A stretch of DNA of 64,000 nt, taken from NCBI GenBank assembly GCA_001839685.1, contig MLAK01000616.1:4328-68327 (forward strand). Reading direction: 5' to 3'. The notes beneath the pieces are model-generated. The model had not been told where the DNA came from, did no database searches, and saw only the letters and a program-made list of their open reading frames with translations. The position numbers and the translations under genes are program-made. This document shows positions 10,614 to 20,474 of the stretch, in pieces. The DNA is from Tritrichomonas foetus. Taxonomy: Eukaryota > Parabasalia > Tritrichomonadida > Tritrichomonadidae. The stretch's first letter is position 1, and the number at the start of each line of letters is the position of its first letter.

Positions 10614-11165
10614 TTATTCTTCATTGGCATCTTCCTCATCCTGTCCCATAATCTGCATGATTCTATCTGCCAATTGCTGATGTTGAGCAACACCCTTCTT
10701 CCATCCCTGGGTTTCTTCGGTTTCTGGAATGATTTCCTTCTGTTCGGCGAAAGCAAACAACGAGCTGAGTTTCTTTTCGAGTTGGAGAAGAGATAAAATA
10801 TTCATGTTATTTTGGTTCTGTTCGGAGAAATCAACGAGCACAGCAAGAAGCTGGTTCAAATACTTGCCGACGATGAGCTTGGCCTGGCTTTCCTCTTCAT
10901 CATCATCTGTTGGTTTGACGGCAGTTGATTGGTCGAGTTTTGTGAGGCACTGGAGTGATGACAATTCGGTTTCTTTTGCTGAATTGTCAACTGAGCCCAA
11001 CAATGAAGCAGATGCAAGGCTCAATTTGTGTAAGCGATTCAATGTTGCCTGTTTGATGATGAGCTTTTCTTTCAAACTGTTGGTTTCTTCAACAAGGAGA
11101 TCTATTTGCTTACGGGCTTTCATGGCATCTTCGAGCATGGCAAGTTGTTGCTGTTGTTTCTGCAT
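10614..11165 (-). CDS. Coiled-coil protein of unknown function, 183 aa
   Basis: The frame is open further upstream but its first ATG is at 11165, giving MQKQQQQLAM as N-terminus; upstream codons lack an ATG. Residues about 1-50 are heptad-rich with Gln and charged residues, predicted coiled coil, followed by a Leu/Ser-rich segment. An acidic patch DDDEEES lies near residue 88, a second helical region follows (VGKYLNQLLAVLVDFSEQ), and the C-terminus is acidic (GQDEEDANEE). I do not recognise the family. A GAAAAAGT motif lies about 75 bases upstream on the gene strand. The stop overlaps TAAA. Confidence 0.7.
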   Translation of the reverse strand: MQKQQQQLAMLEDAMKARKQIDLLVEETNSLKEKLIIKQATLNRLHKLSLASASLLGSVDNSAKETELSSLQCLTKLDQSTAVKPTDDDEEESQAKLIVGKYLNQLLAVLVDFSEQNQNNMNILSLLQLEKKLSSLFAFAEQKEIIPETEETQGWKKGVAQHQQLADRIMQIMGQDEEDANEE

Positions 11166-11222
11166 TTTCGGAATATTCTGGAAAAAATACAGATAAAGTC
11201 GAATTTGAATAAGTTTGTTCAA

Positions 11223-11713
11223 CTCCGTTTTAAATTAAAACTTTTTCTATTTCGGAAGTGAATTGAGAAAAGTTTTTTGAGAATTCACCTATGTTGTATT
11301 TTTTTAGGTGAAACAATCTCGATTTTTCAGTAGTTATTTGTCCTTTGATATTGACCATAAATAGACAGAAAAAACGAACATTTCTATGAAAGAATGATTG
11401 TTATCATTCAAGAAAAATCATATTTTTCTGATCAATAAAGAGAGAGTTAAGGAAGAGGAACAAACACAAAAATTAAAGAAAAAGATTTTTTCGTAAAAAA
11501 AGTTTTAAGCTTTTCTTTCTTTTATAAAAAAACAGCGCATGCTTATTCGTGACCATTTCTTCACCAACTTAAATTATTCCTTAAATATATTATTTCTTTT
11601 CTTGAGAAAAAGAAAAAGACAAGATTCATTCATAATGTTTCATCTTATATTTCTAAAAAGAAGTATGAGATCAAAATTAAGTTTTTGAAACAATGAAGCT
11701 TCGTGATTATTCC
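11223..11713. other. Spacer, no gene seen
   Basis: AT-rich spacer upstream of the 10.6-kb gene and downstream of the 11.7-kb gene. It contains the ACTTTTTC motif at 11240-11247 (GAAAAAGT on the gene strand) and nothing else I can support. Confidence 0.5.
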
Positions 11714-14104
11714 TTAGTGTAGTTGTGTCAATACAATTTGATCAAGTGAAGAAACGTGATTAATGAAGTGAGTGAGTGCAACAGTAGTTTGTTCATTAAT
11801 GAACTTCACTTCAGTTTGGGGTAACTCGAATAAAAAGTGCTCAAGATATTTCTCAAATGACAACATTGTGTTAAAGCCAGAAGAAAGAAGTGTATAGTTA
11901 AAGAGAGGAGTCATTTCATCAGCCTGTGGAGATCCACCAATTGATAAATCAAACATCCTTTGAATAAGATTAATTGCTGATGATATATAAGTCATTGATT
12001 CAAGTGGAATTTCTGTAAATTCGGATGCACGAAGCTCCATGATAGCAAAATCAAATAAAGGCGGATTGGCAAAGATGTTAGCAAGTTTTGGTGGTGCTGG
12101 TTTGACACATACATGTTGGATGACATCTTTGGTGACAATTGTTAATCTCATATCACCTTCGGTGAATTCAGGATGATAATCAATGAAGTCTCTCAGTGTC
12201 ATCATTTGCATTAACCATGTATGGAAGTGAGAAGCAACGCCATTAAGTGCATAGTCAGCAATAGGTACTATGAAATCACGAATTTTGACAATTGATTCAG
12301 CAAAGAAGTCTTGAAAAACTTTTTTATTGTTAAGCATGATTTCTTTCATTTCATGAGCTTTACTTTCAACTTGGTTGCTTTGTTGAAGGAAGAGATTCAA
12401 TAATGATGAATAAATGATTGGGTATGATTGATCTGCCTTTTCATTATACTCTTTCATTTCAGTATCAAGTTTTTGCATCATTCTTGCAATATTTGTCAGT
12501 AAAGCATTATTACGATCAAGGTATTCACGATGTCTGCGGATTTCATCACCTAAGGCAAATAAAATATCACAGTGTTGGCTTTCATTCAATTCCGATAACT
12601 TCAGAATTAAGTGATTAATATATGTGTAAGTGATAAAATCTTGTTTCAAGCGAGCTTCTTGTTCATAAAAGTGCAAAAATTTATTCAAATCAGGCGGCAA
12701 GTTCGCTTGTTCGTGCGCGCAAGTCATAAACTTGAAAAATGCAGAAGCTGTATGAGAAAGAGTCACTGAAAGTGAGTTTTTAGAATCTGAAGCTGCTTCA
12801 ACTTCATTGGTGAGTATTTCAGGTGGTGAAAATCCAAAAACATCAACTTTGTTGAACTCAATTCTGAAAAATTCAAAATTAACAGGTTGATCAATTGGAA
12901 TTTTTTCTTTCGAAACTAATTTTTCAGAATTAAGGATTTTCGCAAGCAAGCAAATATCACTCATTGTAAACATAAGGAAGATAGAATCAGTATTTAAAAG
13001 ACTCATTATCTTAGTGATCCTTGGACCTCCAATATCCAATGTTTCTTCATTCACGTCAGTTAATTGCATCAAAAATGAACCAAGTGGGATTTTTTGGAGG
13101 TCTTCGATGTCTTTTTGTGGAATATTTCGCAATTGTGCCTGTTGTGGATGCAAAATCAGCCTAAAGTGCTGAGCAAGAAGTTGAAGGGTACGCGCTGGAC
13201 CAGTTAAAGACATGTCGAGTGTGAATGAAGGAGGTAAAACACAATACGCTTTTGGTGTGGAAATGGCAGGCGCTAAAATGCAATCAATAAATAAGATTTC
13301 AATTCGACTCATTCTTTGTGATTCATCTGGTGCTAAATCAGCAAATTTTTTGAGAAGAAGCCGAACGTCTTTTGGAAAGGTGGAAATGTTGTCTCTCATT
13401 CTGGTAATCATATCAGATGCATAGGATGTTAATCTGGGTGTTCTATTTGTGTTTTCACGAACAAGTTGAAGCATGGTGTCAGAAATAGATAATTTTAAGA
13501 AATGGTGAATATTTGAAGCGTGAATATAGTTTTTGAAGCATTCAAAAAGCCAGTGCTCTCTGAAATTTGTGAACACAGAATTTGGCAGTTGTTTGACAAT
13601 ATCCATCAAGAAATTAATGTAAGCGTGGCGCAATTCGAAGGACCAGCAATGCCCAAAAAGTGCTGGCAATGTGGAACAAGCTAGAAAATCGCGCGGTTTG
13701 ACGTTGGCTGGTAAAAACGGAACATTATCGAGTAGGGCTTCACTTGTGACTGACGAAAAGAATGTCGGAAGGTCAGACATGCTATTGTAGAGCGAGTGAA
13801 TAAACGCGTTTATGTCGTTTCGAAGATTTGCTAAACTTGTTAATGTCATAAGCTGATCGCTGACTTGGAGTCCGTCTGGCTTGATGAAAGGGAGCTGTGA
13901 AAAATCCTTGACATTTTGAGTGGTCATCCTGAGGCAGTAGCCTGAACGAAGAGAAGTGAGACATCTTTTTTCTTGTGTTTCTTTCGCTTTTTCGAGAAGT
14001 CCTTGGCGGCTCGAGGCAATCTCATTGAGTTGGAATTTGCATGTTGTATCGATTTCTCGGCACTCGGCGTGATACTCTGCAAGAGAAAGAATATTCTCTT
14101 CCAT
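11714..14104 (-). CDS. RasGAP-like plus VPS9 protein (GAPVD1/RME-6-like Rab5 exchange factor)
   Basis: A 796-aa protein. The N-terminal half (about 130-310) is helical and ends in a segment, ILFIDCILAPAISTP, matching the 'F-L-x-R-x-x-x-P-A-I-x-x-P' core of RasGAP domains. The C-terminal part contains ADEMTPLFNYTLLSSGF, then about 40 residues resembling the VPS9 core, with the conserved Asp, Pro and Tyr. N-terminal RasGAP with C-terminal VPS9 is the architecture of GAPVD1/Gapex-5/RME-6, which activates Rab5-type GTPases on endocytic membranes. I see no arginine finger, so GAP activity is doubtful. The middle is helical with coiled-coil character. The gene is divergent from the kinesin gene across 380 bases, with two CCACTTTTTC boxes between them. 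VPS9 is the stronger of the two calls. Confidence 0.7.
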   Translation of the reverse strand: MEENILSLAEYHAECREIDTTCKFQLNEIASSRQGLLEKAKETQEKRCLTSLRSGYCLRMTTQNVKDFSQLPFIKPDGLQVSDQLMTLTSLANLRNDINAFIHSLYNSMSDLPTFFSSVTSEALLDNVPFLPANVKPRDFLACSTLPALFGHCWSFELRHAYINFLMDIVKQLPNSVFTNFREHWLFECFKNYIHASNIHHFLKLSISDTMLQLVRENTNRTPRLTSYASDMITRMRDNISTFPKDVRLLLKKFADLAPDESQRMSRIEILFIDCILAPAISTPKAYCVLPPSFTLDMSLTGPARTLQLLAQHFRLILHPQQAQLRNIPQKDIEDLQKIPLGSFLMQLTDVNEETLDIGGPRITKIMSLLNTDSIFLMFTMSDICLLAKILNSEKLVSKEKIPIDQPVNFEFFRIEFNKVDVFGFSPPEILTNEVEAASDSKNSLSVTLSHTASAFFKFMTCAHEQANLPPDLNKFLHFYEQEARLKQDFITYTYINHLILKLSELNESQHCDILFALGDEIRRHREYLDRNNALLTNIARMMQKLDTEMKEYNEKADQSYPIIYSSLLNLFLQQSNQVESKAHEMKEIMLNNKKVFQDFFAESIVKIRDFIVPIADYALNGVASHFHTWLMQMMTLRDFIDYHPEFTEGDMRLTIVTKDVIQHVCVKPAPPKLANIFANPPLFDFAIMELRASEFTEIPLESMTYISSAINLIQRMFDLSIGGSPQADEMTPLFNYTLLSSGFNTMLSFEKYLEHFLFELPQTEVKFINEQTTVALTHFINHVSSLDQIVLTQLH

Positions 14105-14484
14105 ATTTTTTGGATGTAAATAAGGTCAATTTTTCACCTTCGAAAATGGCATCCACTTTTTCTGTGTTGTGTAAATGTCTTCAATGTTTATTCACTTTTT
14201 GATATGGTGATATATCAAAACCAACTTTTTCTTTTCCCTATTATCCACTTTTTCTAACAGATCAGAAATGAATGTATTGTTTTAGAAAAAATCATGAACG
14301 ATCACTATTATTGACAATGAAGACCAATTTCTCAATAGAGTAATCACATAAAACATTCAACAAGTTATAAAGTGAATTTTTATTGAATAAAAACCAATTA
14401 TGGTCTGTGAGTTCACTCAGGGAAAGAGGCATGAATTTGAATGTGTACGTTTATAAATTTTATAGAATCTCCAATATCTCATAA
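14105..14484. promoter_or_regulatory. Divergent promoter region with two CCACTTTTTC boxes
   Basis: This 380-base gap separates the divergent RasGAP-VPS9 and kinesin starts. CCACTTTTTC occurs at 14153-14162 and 14245-14254 (GAAAAAGTGG toward the minus-strand gene). The kinesin ATG is immediately preceded by CTCATAA, loosely like the TCA-Py-(T/A) initiator of trichomonads. Functional assignment is inference. Confidence 0.3.
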
Positions 14485-17400
14485 ATGAGTAAATCTATTC
14501 AAGTTGGTATTCGCGTGAAACCAACAAACAGCACAATGCGCGTTTGGGATATCGACTCAAAAAACAATCGCATTACTTTAGCCAGTTCAGGAACCGAATA
14601 TAACTTTAATCGAGTTTTTTCGTCCGATGTTCAAACATTTGAAATTTATCAAGAAATGGCTGATGATGTAGTTGAAGGATTTTTAAATGGATACAATGGA
14701 ACTATATTTGCATATGGTTCGACAGGATCTGGTAAAACTTTTACAATGATGGGTAATGATAATCATCCTGGTATTACTCCACTTGCTGTTCAACATATTT
14801 TTGAACATATTCAAAATGATCCAACTCGAAAATATATTGTTGCCATTTCATACTTTGAAATTTATAATGAAACCATTAAAGATCTCCTTCATGAGAATTC
14901 AGAAAGAGATAAAAGGATAAAATTTAGCCAACAAATTGCAAGATCATATGAAGACGTAATGATTACAATAAAAGGTGCAGAAGAAAATCGTGCTACTGGT
15001 GCTACATCAATGAATGAGCATAGTAGTCGTTCACACGCCATTATCAGAATAGCTTTAGAATCGTTACCCGTTAATAATCCCCATGGAGTTATTCTACGAT
15101 CTGTATTAAATCTTATCGATTTGGCAGGAAGTGAATGTCAAAAAGATACAAATGCAGAAGGATCAAGACAACGAGAAGCTTCAAATATTAATCGTTCACT
15201 TCTTGCTCTCTCTAATCTAATTAATGCCTTACAAAATGGAAAAGTAACAAGTTATCGTGATTCTAAATTAACTTTATATCTTCAAAATTCACTTGGTGGA
15301 AATGCTCAAACAGTAATCATTTGTGCAATGAATCCTGATCACAACCAACAATCAACAAGTAAATCAACACTCCAATTTGCAACCAAAGCTATGAAGATTA
15401 AGAATCAAGTTAAGGCAAATGAAATTAAATCAGATAAAGCTATAATTGAAGAGCAGAAGCATGAAATTGAACGTTTAACACGCGAAATTGAGAGACTGAA
15501 GCACCTTTTGAATGGTCATGGTATTCAAGATTATAATCTTGATGTGAGTCATTCAAGTGAACGCTTTAATAATATCAATATCACACCTCACCAATCAAAA
15601 ACAGATAAGTCACCATCTTGTTTTGATTTATCTGATTCTCCAAATAGCGATAATTTTAACTCTGGAGAAAATAATGATACATTTGATGTTACTGAAGAGA
15701 TTCCAAGTTTACCAAAAAAGAAAAAGAGAACATTTACAATGCCCCCTGTTGTTACTCCACAAAAATCACAACGTCGCAAACTTGAAGACGATTTTGATCT
15801 TTTGGATTTTTCACAGACAATGTCACCAATTGATTCGGACCCAACTGCCATTATTCTTCCAAAGAAAACAAATAAAGTTTTCCATTTAACTGAAGAAGAA
15901 AAACTTTCTGATGCTGAAGCTGAACGCCAAGCTGAACAATTATCACGTGCAATTTTAGCCCATGAAACACCATTAATGGACAGTTCTTCATCTGAATCAA
16001 ATGAAAGATTTAATCAAACCAAAATTTTGGATTCACCCAACAAGGAAAAAGAACAATTATCTAAAAAAATTGCAGAACTCGAGAGTCTTCTCATTGAAAA
16101 GGAAACCTGCTTCGAGCAAGAAAAAATGAAGCAGGCCAAAGAAAATGAAATGCTTTTACTTCAAATAGCCGAATTGGAAAAGAAAGCAAGTGAAAGAGAA
16201 CAATTATCTTTATATATTTCCGAACTCGAAAAGCAAAAGAAAGAAAGAAATGAATCTGACAATAGCTTTAAAGTCATTTTGGATCAGCAACAAGAAGAAA
16301 TTCAGCATCTTAAAGAAGAAGTCATTAAAGCTCAAGCCGAATCAATGAAAGACGAATTAGCAAAGAATGAAGTCATTATTGATCAGCAATCCAAAGAAAT
16401 AATTGTTCTAAAAGCAGAAATTGAAAAAACTAAATCAGCTTTAGTTCTTAAAGATGCCCAAATTAAAGGAGCTACTTTGAACACCAATCAACTTCAAGGA
16501 AGACTTCAACAAAAAGATTCTCTTATGGCTAAATATAGTGAAGACATGGAAAGGCAAAAAGAAGAATTGACCAAGCAGATTGAATTACTTACCAAAGAAA
16601 ACTTTGAACTCAAATTACATAATTCGGAATTGTCAACTAAAAATCAAGAATCCGCCAAAAAGCAAAATGAACTTTCACTCATACAAGAACAAGTTTCTGC
16701 AAAGAATACGGAATTTTCTAAGAAATGTGACGAATTTTTCCATAAATTAGAAGAAACAAACAAGCAATGTGATCTTCTATCTAAGAAAAATCAAGAACTC
16801 ATTGAAGAGAAGAAAGCCTTAGAAAAGAAGTATCAAGATGCTATTATAAACAGACCAATTTCAACTTTCCAAAGTAGATTTGAGTCTAGAATTCGTAATT
16901 TAGAAAAAGATACAACTGAACTCAGCATTGGAAGTGATTCTTTCAATTGTAGCTCAATTGAAAAGAAGGACGTGAAATTACCATCCATCTCACCTATTCA
17001 TATAAATACTGCTACTGTTAACAATAATGCTCCTATTAATATTCCTACTCGGAAACCTCTTCAGCCAAAAGCAAATCTGAACATTCTTAATGATCAATTA
17101 TCATTAAAGCAAACTTTATTACAAAAGATTCAAAATGCTAATAATGGAAATCGCGAACCTACAACAATTTTTAGTCGGCAATTTTTACCAAGAATTACCA
17201 AAAGAAAACTCGATATTGAATCTTGTGCATTTTTCGAATGTGTTAATCATATGGACGAAGTGGATTCGATCCATCAAGATGATACATTCTTCAAGAAAGA
17301 TTTTCATAATTATGGGTCACACATTGGATTAATTCATAATCGGAAACCATTTTATCTTTCTAATGACATTACAGAAGCTTCACTTTTTGATTCATCTGAC

Positions 17401-17817
17401 TCTGATGAAAACATAAAATCATCAAGAATTAATGATATCAATGAAGATGTGGATTCGGATGATGAATCAATCATCAACCATGATAATATTCTCCCCAATA
17501 GTGATGAAAAAGATATTATCGAAGCAACTACAGTCGTTGAAGAAAGCCATTCTGTTGAAACAATTGGAGATCAAATCGAAACTAACGAGGCAGATGAAGA
17601 TTCAATATATGATGAAAGCCGTGATTCAATAAATGAAAATGATGTATCACTAGATGGTGATACTTATGATAAGATAGAATCACATTTTGAATATATTGAT
17701 ATTCATCGAAACAGTAGTGACATTCATCTTACCCATGATTACATATCCGACTTTTTAAGCCTATTTACTTTTCTTATTAACTTGTTTTTATGTATTGGTT
17801 TATTCATTATTGAATGA
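14485..17817 (+). CDS. Kinesin motor protein with C-terminal membrane anchor
   Basis: 1,110 aa with an N-terminal motor (about 1-315): P-loop GSTGSGKT at 78-85, switch I NEHSSRSH at 177-184, switch II DLAGSE at 212-217. It moves cargo on microtubules using ATP. The motor lacks roughly 15-20 residues usually present before switch I (the 'G-V-x-V-x-G-L' segment); here RIKFSQQIARSYEDVM runs straight into the helix. Neck and stalk coiled coils follow at about 325-350 and 515-790, with a KKKKR basic patch near 410. After an acidic tail, the last 25 residues (SLFTFLINLFLCIGLFII) are a hydrophobic helix ending one residue before the stop: a tail anchor. N-terminal motor, neck order and motor sequence resemble kinesin-7/CENP-E types, but subfamily is uncertain. 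Confidence 0.9.
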   Translation: MSKSIQVGIRVKPTNSTMRVWDIDSKNNRITLASSGTEYNFNRVFSSDVQTFEIYQEMADDVVEGFLNGYNGTIFAYGSTGSGKTFTMMGNDNHPGITPLAVQHIFEHIQNDPTRKYIVAISYFEIYNETIKDLLHENSERDKRIKFSQQIARSYEDVMITIKGAEENRATGATSMNEHSSRSHAIIRIALESLPVNNPHGVILRSVLNLIDLAGSECQKDTNAEGSRQREASNINRSLLALSNLINALQNGKVTSYRDSKLTLYLQNSLGGNAQTVIICAMNPDHNQQSTSKSTLQFATKAMKIKNQVKANEIKSDKAIIEEQKHEIERLTREIERLKHLLNGHGIQDYNLDVSHSSERFNNINITPHQSKTDKSPSCFDLSDSPNSDNFNSGENNDTFDVTEEIPSLPKKKKRTFTMPPVVTPQKSQRRKLEDDFDLLDFSQTMSPIDSDPTAIILPKKTNKVFHLTEEEKLSDAEAERQAEQLSRAILAHETPLMDSSSSESNERFNQTKILDSPNKEKEQLSKKIAELESLLIEKETCFEQEKMKQAKENEMLLLQIAELEKKASEREQLSLYISELEKQKKERNESDNSFKVILDQQQEEIQHLKEEVIKAQAESMKDELAKNEVIIDQQSKEIIVLKAEIEKTKSALVLKDAQIKGATLNTNQLQGRLQQKDSLMAKYSEDMERQKEELTKQIELLTKENFELKLHNSELSTKNQESAKKQNELSLIQEQVSAKNTEFSKKCDEFFHKLEETNKQCDLLSKKNQELIEEKKALEKKYQDAIINRPISTFQSRFESRIRNLEKDTTELSIGSDSFNCSSIEKKDVKLPSISPIHINTATVNNNAPINIPTRKPLQPKANLNILNDQLSLKQTLLQKIQNANNGNREPTTIFSRQFLPRITKRKLDIESCAFFECVNHMDEVDSIHQDDTFFKKDFHNYGSHIGLIHNRKPFYLSNDITEASLFDSSDSDENIKSSRINDINEDVDSDDESIINHDNILPNSDEKDIIEATTVVEESHSVETIGDQIETNEADEDSIYDESRDSINENDVSLDGDTYDKIESHFEYIDIHRNSSDIHLTHDYISDFLSLFTFLINLFLCIGLFIIE

Positions 17818-18887
17818 TCCAATCCTCTTTCATATAAATAAATATTAAGGGAAACATAATTTATGGCTTTATTTTATTATAACTTGATTTTTATCATAAT
17901 TCCATGTAAGTCTGGTTTTTAGTTTTGCGCAATTTTAATTATCTTTAAAACAAATATGCCTGTATAGTCAAGCTTGACCGAAAAACAATTATTATCAGAA
18001 TTTTTTAAAAAATTAAATCAAATGAAAAGTAAATTTTTAGTTTTGTATCCATATTGATTTTACATGTCTAGGAAGACTTTCGTTGCGATAAACAAATCCG
18101 CGCAAATGTATGGGAAGATTTTCGGTTAGATTTTAATGGGGAAACTTTCTTTAAAGGGTAATAAATTCACATGCAAGGTCAAATATAAACCAAAATAATA
18201 AGAAAAAGTGAAAGTATGAAATCGGTTTTTAGGTCAATAATTCTACCTTTATGATTTCTCTTGGGGAACACGAAAGGTCATTTCTGGCCAACCAACCTTG
18301 TTTTATGGTCTAAGAATGCATGAAAATTCCTTGATGTATTATAGGGAACAATGAGACTGAGTTAATTGCGAAAAGGAGGTTATTATGATTGGCCATATTT
18401 CGATTCTGAATAATGACTTTAGGCGAGTTTTTTTGGTGGCAATAGGCTCTTCATGATCTGCTGATGGTAGCTGATACCAAAAATGTCTTCAATTGTGACT
18501 TTTATTTTTGCTTCGAGGTCACGCTGTCCAGAAGACAAGAAAAAAGAAGTCTTTTATATTGAAAAAATTGTTACTTGTAGGTAACTTTTTGATGTGGTCA
18601 TCCTTTTTTTTGAAAGGACTCTTCTCAACCATTCTAGTCAAATATTCAATGACATCACAAATAATTTCTATACTTTGAATACTATTCAAATATCACAAAT
18701 ATCATGTAAATTTATTTCAAATATAAAATCTTACTTATTAGAAAAAGTCATTTTAAGATATTCAATTTTGACTATTACATTGAATAATTGTAAATTTATG
18801 AACAAAATCGAATTGGTTATATTCAATTCGAATTGAATGCATTTGAGAATGGATGAATTTCATTGAAATATAAATCAAATTGGTGAT
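17818..18887. other. 1.1-kb spacer, no gene seen
   Basis: AT-rich. A short ATG frame at 18594-18836 has no protein-like features. I see no inverted repeats or RNA gene. Confidence 0.5.
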
Positions 18888-19988
18888 ATGTTCTCCCCAG
18901 CTGCACCCACAATGAGTCTTATGAATAGCACACCACCATTTTGTCTTTCATCACAAGTCAGACCGTCTAACTCAGGAAGAAGGCCATTCACAGTCGAAGA
19001 AGACGCAAAACTCCTTGACATCATGACAAAGGTTCAATTCGTCAATTGGGAACAAGTTGCAGCCAGTCTCGGTGGCCGCACCTCACGCCAGGTTCGAGAG
19101 CGTTGGGTCAACTACCTCAATCCTAACATTCGAACAGATCCATGGAATGATTCAGAAGATCTACTTTTACTTGAAAAAGTCAATGAGTTAGGTCGCTGTT
19201 GGTCAAACATAGGCAAATTCTTTAACGGTCGCTCAGAAAACGATGTGAAAAATCGCTGGTATTCCCACCTTCGATATAAAGCCATTCAAGATGACAGCGG
19301 AAAGTATCAATTTGTCACAGATCAGTCACAGTCGCTTTACCCTGATCGTAAGAAGAGACACCGCGTTAAGGTTTCACCACAGCAGAATGCATTGAGAGTT
19401 TTGGAACAGCAAAGAAACAGACAGCAACAAGCCCAAATCCAACAACAGCATCATCAACAATTCCAACAGATTCAACACCCACAGCAGCCGCACTTCCAAT
19501 TCAATCCACAGATATGTTATCAACAACAATTCCAACCCCAGCAAATCCCACAAATGATCTACCAGCAACCCCAGATTGGAATGAACTCTATGCCAATGCC
19601 GCAGCTCACTCCACAAGTTCCGCTCGTTCAACCCCAAATTTCAATCTCACAAATTTCAGTGCCACAAATAACGCCGCACTCCCAAAATCAAAGCCGGCCA
19701 CAGAAGCAGAAGAAATCACAGGCAAAGCCGAAATATGAACAACCTAGTCAAATTTCGGAAATATGTCAAGAAATAACCACAGAGAAAGAAGATGCAGGCA
19801 GAATGGAGATGGCACTTGTAGAAGAATTGGATCACTTTTCAGAGGAGGCAACCACCTCAGCACTTCAGGACGTTGACGATCTACCAGAACCAGAATACGT
19901 CGACTTTTGGGACCCCCACCTATTCGACGAGGCCACCACAGAAACATCCACACTCCAGTTTTCATTTAATGGACTTTCCCTCTATTAA
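18888..19988 (+). CDS. Two-repeat Myb DNA-binding protein with Gln-rich tail
   Basis: 366 aa. Two Myb/SANT repeats lie at about 32-80 and 82-131, with the spaced Trp residues (NWEQVA, RERWVNY; DPWNDSE, RCWSNIG, KNRWYSH). This R2R3-like layout is typical of sequence-specific transcription factors, a family expanded in trichomonads. Residues about 160-290 are Gln/Pro-rich, a common activation-domain composition, followed by a basic patch (KQKKSQAKPK) and an acidic C-terminus. Target promoters are unknown. The tail's other frames are also open for long stretches because of the repetitive CAA/CAG codons; I treat these as shadows. Confidence 0.9.
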   Translation: MFSPAAPTMSLMNSTPPFCLSSQVRPSNSGRRPFTVEEDAKLLDIMTKVQFVNWEQVAASLGGRTSRQVRERWVNYLNPNIRTDPWNDSEDLLLLEKVNELGRCWSNIGKFFNGRSENDVKNRWYSHLRYKAIQDDSGKYQFVTDQSQSLYPDRKKRHRVKVSPQQNALRVLEQQRNRQQQAQIQQQHHQQFQQIQHPQQPHFQFNPQICYQQQFQPQQIPQMIYQQPQIGMNSMPMPQLTPQVPLVQPQISISQISVPQITPHSQNQSRPQKQKKSQAKPKYEQPSQISEICQEITTEKEDAGRMEMALVEELDHFSEEATTSALQDVDDLPEPEYVDFWDPHLFDEATTETSTLQFSFNGLSLY

Positions 19989-20474
19989 ATTTGTTATATA
20001 CTTTATTTATAGAAATAGATTGTATGTTATTATCATGTTATTATTTAAAGTTTTTTCCTTTAAGTTTTACTATTTTCTTTTTTCTATTTTCTCCTTCCCA
20101 TTATTTTATTTCAATTATTTTCTTCTTTGCTTCATTTTAGCCTTTGTTTCCTGATTTTCATCAAAGATGGTTATATATGATTATTATATTAAATAAACAA
20201 ATCGTAAATCAATTTTTAAAAAATTTCTGATAAAATAATTCCAATTATTCGTGTAATTAAAAGGAGCAATTCATTTCTACTATCAATTCCAAATAATATA
20301 GGTCAATTTTACTGCTCCAATTCCAGGTTATTGTGATAATCAAATTTCCATCGTTTTCCAAGCCAATCAGGAATAACAACTCATTCTCAAATGATACTTT
20401 TTAGATAAGAGGAAGTATAAAAAAGCAGGAGCGAAAAAGAAGAAATTATATTTTAATCTTAACAACAATTTCAA
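19989..20474. other. Spacer between convergent genes, no gene seen
   Basis: The 3' ends of the Myb and coiled-coil genes face each other here. The DNA is pyrimidine-rich on the plus strand just after the Myb stop. No supported feature. Confidence 0.5.

Noticed and set aside
19514..19738. Alternative frame within the Myb gene with normal-looking composition
   Set aside because: It lies wholly inside the Gln/Pro-rich tail in another frame and is explained by CAA/CCA repetition.
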